DNA of 64,000 bases from Aquarana catesbeiana (Eukaryota; Chordata; Amphibia; Anura; Ranidae), in contig NC_133329.1 in assembly GCF_042186555.1 (NCBI RefSeq), positions 70,848,726-70,912,725 of the forward strand, written 5' to 3'. The stretch's first letter is position 1, and the number at the start of each line of letters is the position of its first letter. The translations under genes were made by a program, and so were the position numbers. Of this stretch, positions 10,769 to 22,339 are shown piece by piece. The notes beneath the pieces were generated by a model. The model did no database searches, was not told the origin of the DNA, and saw nothing but the letters and a program-made list of their open reading frames with translations.

Positions 10769-11839
10769 GTATTGAAATTAAGATTTGATTTACCATTAAA
10801 GGATCATTTCCGCTGTTCTACATAAAATGTTTTAGGCCTTTTATTCCTTATTTCTACATCAGCAACAACCTAAAAAAAAAAAAGTCTATCTTTGGAATGT
10901 ATGTAAAGCTTAACTCGGTCTGGCCAATACACTCTCCTGCTGACTCTGCCTGCTCCTAACACTCTCTTGCCTGCCTTAACCTCATCCTGGATCCTGCTGC
11001 CTGCCCCAACCTTAGCAACCTAAAGAAAAATGTGACACTCCAGGTCAGTCAACCACTTACTGTCCAGACACAACACAGGGTGCAGGTCCAGTTCATGCCG
11101 CAGATTCTGCAAAAAGCAAAGATGGGGGACCGCACACCTCAAGTCGTACCTAAAAATCCATCTTTTTTTATTTCCATCAGTTAAAAACAGGACAGAAGCA
11201 CACACAGACAGCAAGGTTGACGAGTTTCATGTCTTACTGATACTTAATCATAACCTAGGATTGTTATGAGTACGCATCAGTAAGACGTGACGCGCGTCAA
11301 CCTTGCTGTCAGTGTATGCTAACTGATGGAAATAAAGAAGACTGATTTTTAGGTATGACTTGAGGTGTGCGTTCAGCCATCCTTGCTTTTTGTAGTATCT
11401 GCCTCAACCCCGGCTCGTCCTCTGACCTCCTGCTGTTCCATATTCTTTTTCTGCATCATATTCATTCTGTTCCTTGTGACACCATGGAGCGGCCATCCTG
11501 AGGACCACGACCTGGTGATAACTCATAAGAAACCGGACGAATGCTGAGCTGTCGCTTAGACACAGCCTCTTGGGTGAGCCCACATTATCTGAAATGTCTC
11601 CTAACATAACCCTTCCCTGCTCTATCTGAAACTAAATAGAAGATTTGGGCAATGGTTGACTCTTAACAATTTTAATTTATCCTATTGAGGATAGATTCCG
11701 TGTGGTGAGCCACTGCTTTCACTCATCAACACTGTAATAGCCTAATCTGATTGCTTGTAGTGGGGCTACTCATACTGCCTGAGGCAATTTGTCCTTTGGT
11801 CACTTTCATAAATAAAGTTCATTGTTTCATTTTATCTAA
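10769..11839. other. Intron sequence with a foldback repeat
   Basis: Contains an inverted repeat at ~11095-11400. The left arm (GCAAAAAGCAAAGATGG... CTCAAGTCGTACC... CAGCAAGGTTGACG) pairs with the right arm (CGTCAACCTTGCTG... GGTATGACTTGAGG... CCATCCTTGC). The rest of the interval shows no gene signal. Confidence 0.6.
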
Positions 11840-12263
11840 TGCCGCGTACACATGAACGGATTTTCCGTCAGAAAAATCTTGGATGGTTTTTCTGACGGAA
11901 TTCTGCTCAAGCTTGGCTTGCATACACACGGTCACACAAAAGTTTGCAGAACTTTCGACCGTCAAGAACGCGGTGCCGTACAACACTACGACAAGCCGGG
12001 AAAATTAAGTTCAATGCTTCTGAGCATGCGTCGAATTGTTTCCAAGCATTCGTAGGAATGTTGCCCGTCGGAATTGCTACAGTCGATCGCATTTTCGGAT
12101 AGGAACATTTACCGACCGAAAAATTGAGAACATGCTCTCAATCTTTTGCTGGCTGGAATTTGCCCAGTAAAAGTCCGATGGATCATACATACGGTCGTAT
12201 TTTCCGACCAAAAGCTCTCATCGGTCTTTTGCTGGCCAAATTTCCGATCGTGTGTATGCGGCA
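11840..12263. mobile_element. Harbinger-type MITE
   Basis: 424 bp with termini TGCCGCGTACACA and TGTGTATGCGGCA. The 3-bp flanks are TAA and TTA, consistent with a PIF/Harbinger target. Internal stretches (CTTGCATACACACGGTCACACAAA, given here only by position 11918-11941, and AACGCGGTG) match the MITE at 44179-44612 and the right end of the autonomous element at 45517-52657. It is an older relative of that family. Confidence 0.8.
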
Positions 12264-12392
12264 TTAGTGTAATAAAGGGCTAAACTTTATTACATAAACG
12301 TTCCTATGTTTAACCCATCAGATATGTGGGTATCGTAAATAATTTAAGTCAATTCGAGAGTATAATAATAAAAGGAATTGACTTAGCTTGGT
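12264..12392. other. Intron sequence
   Basis: Nothing recognised. Confidence 0.4.
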
Positions 12393-13365
12393 TTAACTAC
12401 TTCAGCCCCAGAAGGATTTAATGACCAGGCCATTTTTTGCGTTTTGGCACTGCGTCGCTTTAACTGACAATTGCGCGGTCATGCGACGTTGTACCCAAAT
12501 AAAATTGACGTCCTTTATTTTCCCTCAAACAGAGCTTTCTTTTGGTGTCATTTGATCACCTCTACGGTTTTTATTTTTTGTGCTATAAATAAAAAAAAGC
12601 GACAATTTTGGAAAAAAACAATATTTTTTACTTTTTGCTATAATAAATATCCCAAAAATTAGGGAAAAAAATTCTTCATCAGTTTAGGCCGATATATATT
12701 ATTCTACATATTTTTGGTAAAAAAATTGCAATAAGTGTATATAGATTGGTTTGTGCAAAAGTTATAGAGTCTACAAAATTGGGAAAAGATTTATGGCATT
12801 TTTATTATTTTTTTTTTACTAGCAATGGTGACGATCTGCAATTTTTATTTATTTTTTTTTATTTTTATTTTTTTAGGACTGTGACATTGCAGTGGACAGA
12901 TAGGACACTTTTTTGGGACCATTGTCAATTATAAAGCGATCAGTGCTAAAAATTGCCACTGATTACTGTATAAATGTCACTGGCAGGGAAGGGGTTAACA
13001 CTAGGGGGCGATCAAGAGGTTAAATGTGTTCCCTTGGTGTGTTCTAACTGTAGGGGGGATGAGCTTACTGGAACATGACAGAGATCACTGTTCTCGATCA
13101 CTGGGAACAGTAGATCTCTGACATGTCCACTGTCAGAACGAGGAAATGCCTTGTTTACATAGGCAGTTCCCCGTTCTGCCTGTGTACAAGGCAATCGTGG
13201 GCCGCCGGTGGACATCGAGTCTGCCCGACCCGCGGGCACTCTCCGCCAGTGGTGTGCGCCCGCCCACAACAGCGACTGTGCGAGCCGACGTGCAGCTATG
13301 GCAATTTGCGCAGGAGAGCCATTCTGCTGCCGTATAATGACGGCAGGTGGTCGTTAAGCGGTTAA
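12393..13365. mobile_element. Dispersed ~1-kb TIR repeat (TTAACTACTTCAGCCCC family)
   Basis: Starts TTAACTACTTCAGCCCC and ends ...CGTTAAGCGGTTAA, a short inverted repeat. The interior ACAATTGCGCGGTCATGCGAC, GAGCTTTCTTTTGGTG and TACTTTTTGCTATAATAAAT is shared with 24306-25264. Truncated copies occur near 53325 and 58190. It is noncoding. The repeat family is one I associate with ranid genomes. Confidence 0.75.
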
Positions 13366-13593
13366 AGAGGTATTACAGATGCTAAAAGTAGACAAATACA
13401 GCATGTTCAGTCAAGGGGAGTTCACAACTTCTTTATTTCGAGTTCCTGGGGGCGATAGTCCTTGATTCATACTTCTCTTCTGAATCCAACTCAATTAGTC
13501 CCTGGTCTTCCAGTCATACTGTGTGTATATATAGCAAGCCAAAAACTAGTAAAAACTGGTTTGAACCACACCATAGAATAGAAAGGTTAAATA

Positions 13594-13599
<6 letters not shown>

Positions 13600-13645
<46 letters not shown>
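13600..13645. repeat. (TA)n microsatellite
   Basis: TA run abutting the TIR element that starts at 13646. Confidence 0.95.
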
Positions 13646-13647
<2 letters not shown>

Positions 13648-13763
13648 GTATTTATCGGCGTATAACACGCACCGGCGTATAACACGCACCCCAAGTTTAG
13701 GAGGGAATTTTAAGGAAAAAAAACTTTTAGGAGGGAAGTTGAAGGGAAAAAACTTACATTTAA

Positions 13764-14258
13764 ATGCCCATCATTGCAGCCTTGTCAGTGCAGCCTTCCC
13801 CAGTGCAGCCTTGTCAGTGCAGCCTTGTCAGTGCAGCCTTGTCAGTGCAGCCTTGTCAGTGCAGCCTTGTCAGTGCAGCCTTGTCAGTGCAGCCTTCCCC
13901 AGTGCAGCCTTGTCAGTGCAGCCTTGTCAGTGCAGCCTTGTCAGTGCAGCCTTCCCCAGTGCAGCCATGCCCCAGTGCAGCCTTGCCCCAGTGCAGCCTT
14001 TCCCAGTGCAGCCTTTCCCAGTGCAGCCTTGCCCCAGTGCAGCCTTGCCCCAGTGCAGCCTTTCCCAGTGCAGCCTTGCCCCAGTGCAGCCTTGCCCCAG
14101 TGCAGCCTTGCTCCAGTGCAGCCTTGCTCCAGTGCAGCCTTGCTCCAGTGCAGCCTTGCTCCAGTGCAGCCTTGCTCCAGTGCAGCCTTGCTCCAGTGCA
14201 GCCTTCCCCCAGTGCAGCCTTCCCCCAGTGCAGCCTTCCCCCAGTGCAGCCTTGCTCC
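13764..14258. repeat. 15-16-bp minisatellite
   Basis: About 32 tandem copies of GCAGCCTTGTCAGT, GCAGCCTTGCCCCAGT, GCAGCCTTGCTCCAGT and GCAGCCTTCCCCCAGT variants, arranged in homogeneous blocks. Several stop-free frames result; none is a gene. Confidence 0.95.
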
Positions 14259-14261
14259 AAA

Positions 14262-14535
14262 ATCACCGACCGCGATTTGAAAATGGCGCCGCCGGCGCCG
14301 AAATACACACGGTCCTCGGCTCTTCTCGGCGGCTCTCGTTCACTTTCGGCTCCACTCGTAGTCCCGCCCGGGATGGGCGTGACTGTGAGCGGAGCTATCC
14401 GAACCTAGCCGAGTACACTCGGCTAGGTTCGGGCGGCGCTCGAGTGAAGCCGAAAGTGGCCGAGAAGAGCTGAGGACTGGCTCTGTGTATTTCGGTGCCG
14501 GCGGCGCCATTTTCAAATCGCGTCGGCGATTTTGA
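14262..14535. repeat. Large GC-rich hairpin
   Basis: The left arm contains CGCGATTTGAAAATGGCGCC and CTCTTCTCGGC. The right arm contains their complements (GCCGAGAAGAGC; GGCGCCATTTTCAAATCGCG). The centre CCGAACCTAGCCGAGT/ACTCGGCTAGGTTCGG (14399-14431) is almost perfectly palindromic. Confidence 0.85.
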
Positions 14536-14638
14536 AGATCTGGCAGCTCAGGATCGCAGGGGATCGGCGTATAACACGCACCCGCGATTTTCCCCTGATT
14601 TTAAGAGGAAAAAAGTGTGTGTTATACGCCGATAAATA

Positions 14639-14641
<3 letters not shown>

Positions 14642-14693
<52 letters not shown>
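14642..14693. repeat. (TA)n microsatellite
   Basis: TA run directly after the TIR element. Confidence 0.95.
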
Positions 14694-14697
<4 letters not shown>

Positions 14698-15095
14698 TAC
14701 TTCTACACTAACATAATTGATAACAATAAACTATTACTAAGTTTCTCGTAAAACAATAACTATTAAAAACCTACACTACACTTACTTAGCCCAGTTCAGT
14801 AGCGTACATAACAATTTAACAATTGCCTCCACCCCAATTACTGAATACATACCTATCGACATTTAAAAAACCTTGCCAGGATTCTTATAAGAGTGAACCT
14901 AATTTACCATCTCAACAGTTTGAAAAGTAACAATCTTTTAAGCAGCCCTGTAGCAGACATTTAAGTAGTTCCCCCTAATTTGTGTGACAACCCTAAAAGA
15001 CCTTTGTACATCTGGTGTTCAGCCTATGTTGCACAGGAAGTTATAACCCCTACTCCCTGTTAATCTGTAGTAGCCTATGAATCTCCTATAAGAAA
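14694..15095. other. Intron sequence, nothing recognised
   Basis: AT-rich, with no domain or TE end seen. Confidence 0.4.
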
Positions 15096-15480
15096 TGTCC
15101 CTTTACATTGGTGGTCAGTGGAAAGTCTCCACTAATAAAAGTTTCTTTACATTGTTGGTCAGTATAAATTCTCCATTGATTAACGACCCTTTATATTGCT
15201 GTTGATAGAAAGTCTCCACCAATAAAGGACCCTTTACATTGTTTGAGGGAAAGTCCAGAATGATAAAAACACCCTTTACAAACATCCTTGTTGGTCAGTG
15301 GAATGTCTCCAATAATAAAAGTCCCTTTTACACTGTTGGTCAGTAGAGGGCTCCCATTAATAAAATACCCTCTACATTGTTGGTGAAGAAAAAGTCACCA
15401 CTAATTAAAATCACTTTACGTTGATTATCAGTGGAAAGCATCCACTAATAAAAGTCCTCTTACACTTGTGGTTGTTGGAA
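15096..15480. repeat. Diverged ~60-bp tandem repeat
   Basis: About six degenerate copies of a unit like TTTACATTGTTGGTCAGTGG plus AAAGTCTCCACTAATAAAA. Divergence between copies is high, so the array is old. Confidence 0.8.
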
Positions 15481-15963
15481 AGCAAAGAACTGTCAAGTTC
15501 TAGAGGAATATGGAGATTTATTTTGCAAATGTTTATGCTGTTGTGCTGACTCTTTGGTTTTAATATTTTTTTGTAGAAGTAGTTTGTAGCTCCAGAAAAA
15601 CAAAAAGTCATTACTGACATATGTATTTGGTATCAGTGACTCAAAGCATTGAAGCCAGGGCCGGTCAGGCATCTAGCATTTTTGGAAGGAGAAATCAGTG
15701 ATGTCAACCTCCATATTTCTTGTAGGGTTTCTTTTAAGAAAGTAGTGTTCAATTAAAATAACCTTTTATACTGTCAAGAAGACCTTTTTGCCCCCCTTGC
15801 AACAAGTTATCAAGCAAAATCTATCCAAATTCTCCCAATATATTTATTAGTAGGCGGAAATAGATAGATATATTATATATTCTTTATTCTCAAACTATAA
15901 AAGTGTAGTAATACCTATTTTTTAAGTTGCTTTACTGTTTACTGTCTTTTTCTTATTTGCCAG

Positions 15964-16260
15964 CTATTCCAAATATTACAATTGCAAATAAAGTTATAAC
16001 AAAAAATGAGAGCGTCCTGCGTAGTGTCATTTCTGGGTTCTACCCGGTGGATATTGATATTAAATGGCTCCGGGATGGAGAGATACTGGACAAAGTTATC
16101 GTGGAGAAACCTCAGAGAGACCCGGATGGGACGTACAGTGTGAGGAGCTCAGTAACAATAACACCCACTGAGGAGGACAGAGAACGGATCTTCTCCTGTA
16201 GAGTCCAACACGAGTCTCTTACTACAAATCTCCAGGAAGACTTCCAGCTGGTGTATGGAG
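15964..16260 (+). CDS. Exon: first C1-set Ig domain (lacks B-strand cysteine)
   Basis: A 297-bp exon after ATTTGCCAG and before GTAAAG, phase 1 at both ends. It encodes ~99 residues with C1-set features: SGFYPVDIDIKWLRDGE (G-F-Y-P and the C-strand Trp), SSVTITPTEEDRE, and the F-strand IFSCRVQHESL (C-x-V-x-H). The residue that should be the B-strand Cys, four before the Gly of GFYP, is Ser (AGT, 16023-16025). The canonical intradomain disulfide therefore cannot form as written. In the family this domain packs between the V domain and the membrane-proximal C1 domain. The frame is otherwise open and the splice sites are good, so it may be functional, or it may be an early sign of pseudogenisation. 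Confidence 0.85.
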
Positions 16261-16750
16261 GTAAAGACACTAGTTATTCTAAGAGATACAAATCACCACC
16301 TCAACCCTAACCCCAATATGGACTCAAAACTCTTATCTACCAACTTTAAATATATAGTGTATCGAAAAAATGCTTAAAACAGTCCCAGTGACTGCTGCAA
16401 AGAAATTGCTATGTCTAGTTACATATGTGGCATAACTTTCATTCATGACTTATAGTATATTCTGTACCCTACAAAGTAAATAATTATCAACAGGGCAGGC
16501 GCTACTACTAGGCGAACCAGGCAGCCCCCCTAGGGCCCACTGCCACTTAGAGAGCAGCGGCTGCCCAGTGAAGCCCCAAGCGTGTATTGACCTGTGTGAA
16601 GACTGCAGGGACACATGTGTGCGGTGTGAGAGTGCAACACTGGGGGGACTGTAGAAGGAAACATGGAGGAGGGAGAACTACAAGTCCCAGCAATCCCTAT
16701 TTAGTTTTTCTAGGAGACATATCTAATCTGCCATATACTATGAATATATA
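16261..16750. other. Intron sequence with a hAT-like fragment
   Basis: From ~16494 it reads CAGGGCAGGCGCTACTACTA, resembling a hAT-type terminus, but no matching inverted end was located. Confidence 0.35.
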
Positions 16751-18224
16751 CAGTGGGGACGGAAAGTATTCAGACCCCCTTACATTTTTCACTCTTTGTT
16801 ACATTGCAGCCATTTGCTAAAATCATTTAAGTTCATTTTTTTTCCCTCAATAATGTACACACAGCACCCCATGTTGACAGAAAAACACAGAATTGTTGAC
16901 ATTTTTGCAGATTTATTAAAAAAGAAAAACTGAAATATCACACGGTCCTAAGTATTCAGACCCTTTGCTCAGTATTTAGTAGAAGCACCCTTTTGATCTA
17001 ATACAGCCATGAGTCTTTTTGGGAAAGATGCAACAAGTTTTTCACACCTGGATTTGGGGATCCTCTGCCATTCCTCCTTGCAGATCCTCTCCAGTTCTGT
17101 CAGGTTGGATGGTAAACATTGGTGGACAGCCATTTTTAGGTCTCTCCAGAGATGCTCAATTGGGTTTAAGTCAGGGCTCTGGCTGGGCCATTCAAGAAAA
17201 GTCACGGAGTTGTTGTGAAGCCACTCCTTCGTTATTTTAGCTGTGTGCTTAGGGTCATTGTCTTGTTGGAAGGTAAACCTTCGGCCCGTCTAAGGTCCTG
17301 AGCACTCTGGAGAAGGTTTTCATCCAGGATATCCCTGCACTTGGCCGTGTTCATCTTTCCCTCCATTGCAACCAGTCGTCCTGTCCCTGCAGCTGAAAAA
17401 CACCCCCACAGCATGATGCTGCCACCACCATGCTTCACTGTTGGTACTGTATTGGACAGGTGATGATCAGTGCCTGGTTTTCTCCACACATACCACACAT
17501 AGCAAACTCCATGCGGGCTTTCATGTGTCTTGCACTGAGGAGAGTCTTCCGTCGGGCCACTCTGCGATAAAGCCCTGACTGGTGGAGGGTTGCAGTGATG
17601 GTTGACTTTCTACAACTTTCTCCCATCTCCCAACTGCATCCCTGGAGCTCAGCCACAGTGATCTTTGGGTTCTTCTTTACCTCTCTCACCAAGGCTCTTC
17701 TCCCTCGATAGCTCAGTTTGGCCGGACGGCTAGCTCTAGAAAGGGTTCTGGTCGTCCCAAACGTCTTCCATTTAAGGATTACGGAGGCCACTGTGTTCTT
17801 AGGAAACTTAAGTGCAGCAGAAATTTTTTCGTAACCTTGGCCAGATCTGTGCCTTGCCAAAATTCTGTCTCTGAGCTCTTTAGGCAGTTCCTTTGAGCTC
17901 ATGATTCGAATTTGCTCTGACATGCACTGTGAGCTGTAAGGTCTTATATAGACAGGTGTGTGGATTTCCTAATCAAGTCCAATTAGTATAATCAAACACA
18001 GCTGGACTCAATGGAAGGTGTAGAACCATCTCAAGGATGATCAGAAGAAATGGAAAGCACCTGAGTTGAATATATGAGTGTCACAGCAAAGGGTCTGAAT
18101 ACTTAGGACCATGTAATATTTCAGTTTTTCTTATATAAATCTGCAAAATCGTCAACAATTCTGTGTTTTTCTGTCAATATGGGGTGAAAAATGTAAAGGG
18201 TCTGAATACTTTCTGTCCCCACTG
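16751..18224 (-). mobile_element. Near full-length Tc1-like transposon
   Basis: 1474 bp between TA dinucleotides (16749-16750 and 18225-18226). The ends are CAGTGGGGACGGAAAGTATT and the inverted AATACTTTCTGTCCCCACTG. The TIRs are long (~200 bp): the internal inner-repeat motif AAGTATTCAGACCCTTTGC is mirrored at ~18085-18105. A transposase remnant fills the middle on the minus strand. Confidence 0.92.
16969..17923 (-). pseudogene. Tc1-like transposase with internal deletion and frameshifts
   Basis: Three frames in order carry the protein. 17923-17435 holds the N-terminal paired-like HTH domain (KELPKELRDRILARHRSGQG, KWKTFGTTRTL). 17498-17232 holds HGGGSIMLWGCFSAAGTG. 17205-16969 holds SPDLNPIEHLWRDLK, including the catalytic Glu. 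The block with the first catalytic Asp (normally ...WSDETK...) is missing around 17500, and the PKHT block is frameshifted. The gene is inactive. Confidence 0.88.
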
Positions 18225-18308
18225 TATATTATTATGTTAATTATGTAAATATATTGTATTAAGGGATATTACATCATTATTAATATATATATTTAGATAA
18301 TGTTATAT

Positions 18309-18487
<179 letters not shown>

Positions 18488-18749
18488 CATACACTCACAA
18501 AAGTGAAGACACCCCTCACATTTTTGTAAATATTTTATTAGCTTTTCATGTGACAACACTGGAGAAATGACACTTTGCCACAATATAAAGTAGTGAGTGT
18601 ACAGCTTGTATAACAGTGTAAATTTGCTGTCCAATCAAAGTAACTCAACACACAGCCATTAATGCCTAAACCGCTGGCAACAAAAGTGAGTACACCCTAA
18701 GTAAATATGTCCAAATTGGGACCAAAGTGTCAATATTTTGTGTGGCCAC

Positions 18750-21700
18750 CAGGGCCGATCCTAGGGTCACAGACGCCTGGGTGCAGAAATATTTCTGGCG
18801 CCCCCCACATGGGCGTGGTCATCTTACCAACTCCTCCCCTTTACAAATGTTTTTGTGGCAATGACTCAAACACAGAGATGCTCCCATTAGAAGTCTTTGT
18901 TACCTTGGGATCCTCCCATGATCTCTTAACAATAAAGAAAATACAGGAAGAGTACACTAATGAGACCTGGAGGGGAGTCTCTCTGATGCACACACAGAGG
19001 GCTGTCTGTTAGAAAGAGCCCCTAGACATAATACGGTCAAAGACTGCAGACATGATACAAGAGATGGACAGAGACTGCAGACATAATACAGAAGATGGTC
19101 AGAGACTGCAGACATAATACAGGAGATGGTCAGAGACTGCAGACCTGATACAAGAGACAGTCAGAGACTGTAGACATGATACAGGAGATGGTCAGAGACT
19201 GCAGTTCCTATGGACGCTAGTTGATAATGGCCGATCGGCCCTCTCACCTGACCCAGCGATACAGCAATGGTTCCTCTGATCAGGAGTCAGCTCACTCTGA
19301 ATTGCCCATGACGACTCTGCTGGGTAGCACCCAGATCTGTATTCCTGCAATGACTCAATTCCTTTCTCCGCCAGGGATGGCGCTAGGCTGTAGGGCTTTC
19401 ACTCTGGTGACGCAGGGCAGCGGGGTTCTCTCTCTGATGGTGTTCTCTCAGCACTGCCCTCTTCCTCTGGAGTCCTGGGTGTACTTTACCCCCCCAGGAC
19501 AAACCACCCCCCTCCATTAGTACAGACCCCCACCAGGACAACCCCCCTTCATTAGTACAGACCCCCCAAGACAACCCCCCCTCCATTAGTACAGACCCCC
19601 CCCCCAGGACAAACCCCCCTCCATTAGTACAGACCCCCAGGACAACCCCCCCAGGACAAACCCCCCCTCCATTAGTACATACCCCCAGGACAAACCGCCC
19701 CCCTCCATTAGTATAGACCCCCAGGACAAACCCCTCCCCATTAGTACAGACCCCCTCTCCATTAGTACAGACCCCCAGGACAAACCTCCCTCCATTAGTA
19801 CAGACCCCCCAGGACAAACAGCCCACCCTCCATTAGTACAGACCCTCCCAGGACAAACCCCCCTCCATTAGTACAGACCCCCAGGACAAACCCCCCCCTC
19901 CATTAGTACAGACCCCCTAGGACAAACCACCCCCCCTCCATTAGTACAGACCCCCCCAGGACAACCCCCCCTTCATTAGTACAAACACCCCCCAGGACAA
20001 AGCCCCCCTCCATTAGTACAGACCCCACAGGACAAACCACCCCCCCTCCATTAGTATAGACCCCCCCAGGACAAACCCCCCCTCCATTAGTACAGACCCC
20101 CAGGACAAAGCCCCCCTCCATTTGTAAAGACCCCCCAGGACAAACCGCCCACCCTCCATTAGTACAGACCCCCCAGGACAAACCCCCCCTCCATTAGTAC
20201 AGACCCCCCCAGAACAAATTGCCCCTCCCCCATTAGTACAGACCCCCCTCTCCATTAGTACAGACCCCCAGGACAAACCCCCCCTCCATTAGTACAGACC
20301 CCCCAGGACAAACCCCCCTCCATTAGTACAGACCCCCCCAGGACAAAGCCCCCCTCCATTAGTAAAGACCCCCCCCAGGACAAACCGCCCACCCTCCATT
20401 AGTACAGACCCCCCCAGGACAACCCCCCCTCCATTAGTACAGACCCCCAGAACAAACTGCCCCTCCATTAGTACAGACCCCCCCAGGACAACCCCCCCTC
20501 CATTAGTACAGACCCCCCAGGACAAACCGCCCCCCCTACATTAGTACAGACCCCCAGGACAAACCCCCCCCTCCATTAGTACAGACCCCCTAGTACAAAC
20601 CGCCCCCCCCTCCATTAGTACAGACCCCCCCAGGACAAACCCCCCCTCCATGAGTACAAAAACCCCAGGACGACCCCCCCCAAGACAACCCCCCATTAGT
20701 ACAGACCCCCCCAGGACAACCCCCCCATTAGTACAGACCCCCCAGGACAAAGCCCCCTTCCATTAGTACAGACCCCCCAAGGACAAACCACCCCCCTCCT
20801 CTAGTATAGACCCCCCCAGGACAAACCCCCCCTCCATTAGTACAGACCCCCCCAGGACAAACCCCCCTCCATTAGTACAGACCCCCCAGGACAAAGCCCC
20901 CCTCCATTAGTATAGACCCCCAGGACAAACCCGCCCTCCATTAGTACAGACCTCCCCAGGACAAACCCCCCTCCATTAGTACAGACCCCCCAGGACAAAG
21001 CCCCCATCCATTAGTAAAGACCCCCCCAGGACAAACCGCCCACCCTCCATTAGTACAGACCCCCCAGGACAACCCCCCCTCCATTAGTACAGACCCCCAG
21101 AACAAACTGCCCCTCAATTAGTACAGACCCCCCAGGACAAACCGCCCCCCCTATTAGTACAGACCCCCCAGGACAACCCCCGTCCATTAGTACAGACCCC
21201 CCAGGACAAACCGCCCCCCCTACATTAGTACCGACCCCCCCCAGGACAACCCCCCTCCATTAGTACAGACCCCCAGGGCAAAACGCCCCCCCTCCATTAG
21301 TACAGACCCCCCAGGACAAACCCCTCCCCCATTAGTACAGACCCCCTCTCCATTAGTACAGACCCCCAGGACAAACCCCCCTCCATTAGTACAGACCCCC
21401 CAGGACAAACCCCCCTCCATTAGTACAGACCCCCAGAACAAACTGCCCCTCCATTTAGTACCTACCCCCAGGACAAACCGTCCCCCCTCCATTAGTACCG
21501 ACCCCCCCAGGACAGCCCCCTCCATTAGTACAGACCCCCCCCCCCCGGGACAAACCCCCCTCCATTAGTACCCGCCCCCCCTTCATTAGTACAGACCCCC
21601 CAGGATAAAGCCCCCCTTTATTAGTACAGACCCCCCCAGGAAACCTCCCCTCCATTAGTACAGACCCCCCAGGACAAACCGTCCCCCCCTCCATTAGTAC

Positions 21701-22328
21701 CGACCCCCCCCCCAGGACAACCCCCCCTCCATTAGTACAGACCCCCCCAGGACAAACCCCCCTCCATTAGTACCGACCCCCCAGGACAAACCGCCCCCCC
21801 TTCATTAGTACAGACCCCCCAGGATAAAGCCCCCCTTTATTAGTACAGACCCCCCAGGAAACCTCCCCTCAATTAGTATAGACCACCCCAGGACAAACCC
21901 CCCCTTCATTAGTACAGACCCCCCTCCTCCATTAGCGTACATAAAAAACACAGCTAGTGAGGAGAGAGTGTGCAGCTGCGCCGCCCCAGTGGAGAGCAGT
22001 TGGTGACAGGCTTGTGCGGGAGTGAGAGACAGTGGAGGAGATCATGTCAGGCACAGACCGCCCCCCCCAGCGATGTCACTGCACGGCTGGTCTCTCTCCA
22101 CACAGAGACCAGCCGCTCCGATCTCCGGCGCTGCTCTCCTTCTATGATAAGGAGGGGGGACGGGCTTGAGCCTCGAAAGATATAGCGGCGGCGGTGACCT
22201 GCGGAGGGAGCCGCCTCTGGACACAGAGAGGAGGAGGAGGTAGGGGAGCACTCTGGCGCTTTAGTGCCCCCACCTCTCTGGCGCCCGGGTGCACTGCACC
22301 CTGTGCACCCCTTCTGGGATCGGCCCTG
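18750..22328. mobile_element. 3.6-kb non-autonomous hAT nested in the Tc1 element
   Basis: The ends CAGGGCCGATCC and GGATCGGCCCTG are perfect inverted repeats. The flanks GTGGCCAC (18742-18749 and 22329-22336) are a perfect 8-bp target duplication of Tc1 sequence. Inside are a ~30-bp repeat (AGAGACTGCAGACATGATAC units, 19030-19205), a minisatellite covering two thirds of the element, and a GC-rich right end. No transposase was found. Confidence 0.93.
19490..21935. repeat. ~36-40-bp minisatellite inside hAT
   Basis: About 65 copies of a unit like CCTCCATTAGTACAGACCCC plus CCCAGGACAAACCCCC. Length differences lie mainly in the C runs. The minus-strand Gly/Val/Trp-rich frames here are repeat artefacts. 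Confidence 0.95.
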
Positions 22329-22339
22329 GTGGCCACCAT

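Larger units (their letters stand above)
13646..14641. mobile_element. TIR element inserted in a TA microsatellite
   Basis: The left end CCGTATTTATCGGCGTATAA is mirrored by the right end TTATACGCCGATAAATACGA, a long inverted repeat with one terminal mismatch, and TA lies on both sides. The ACACGCACC motif is repeated near each end. The interior is a minisatellite (13764-14258) followed by a near-perfect GC-rich hairpin (14262-14535). There is no transposase, so the superfamily is left open; a TA target is consistent with several. Confidence 0.8.

Noticed and set aside
13739..14473. Open frames of 130-244 codons on both strands
   Set aside because: They are translations of the 15-16-bp minisatellite and the hairpin, with no domain or splice logic.
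19383..21694. Gly/Val/Trp-rich minus-strand frames resembling secreted repeat proteins
   Set aside because: They arise from the minisatellite inside a hAT element; unit lengths vary, so frames shift continually.
22047..22330. C-terminal extension of the Tc1 transposase frame
   Set aside because: This part is hAT sequence read through after the insertion point and is not transposase.
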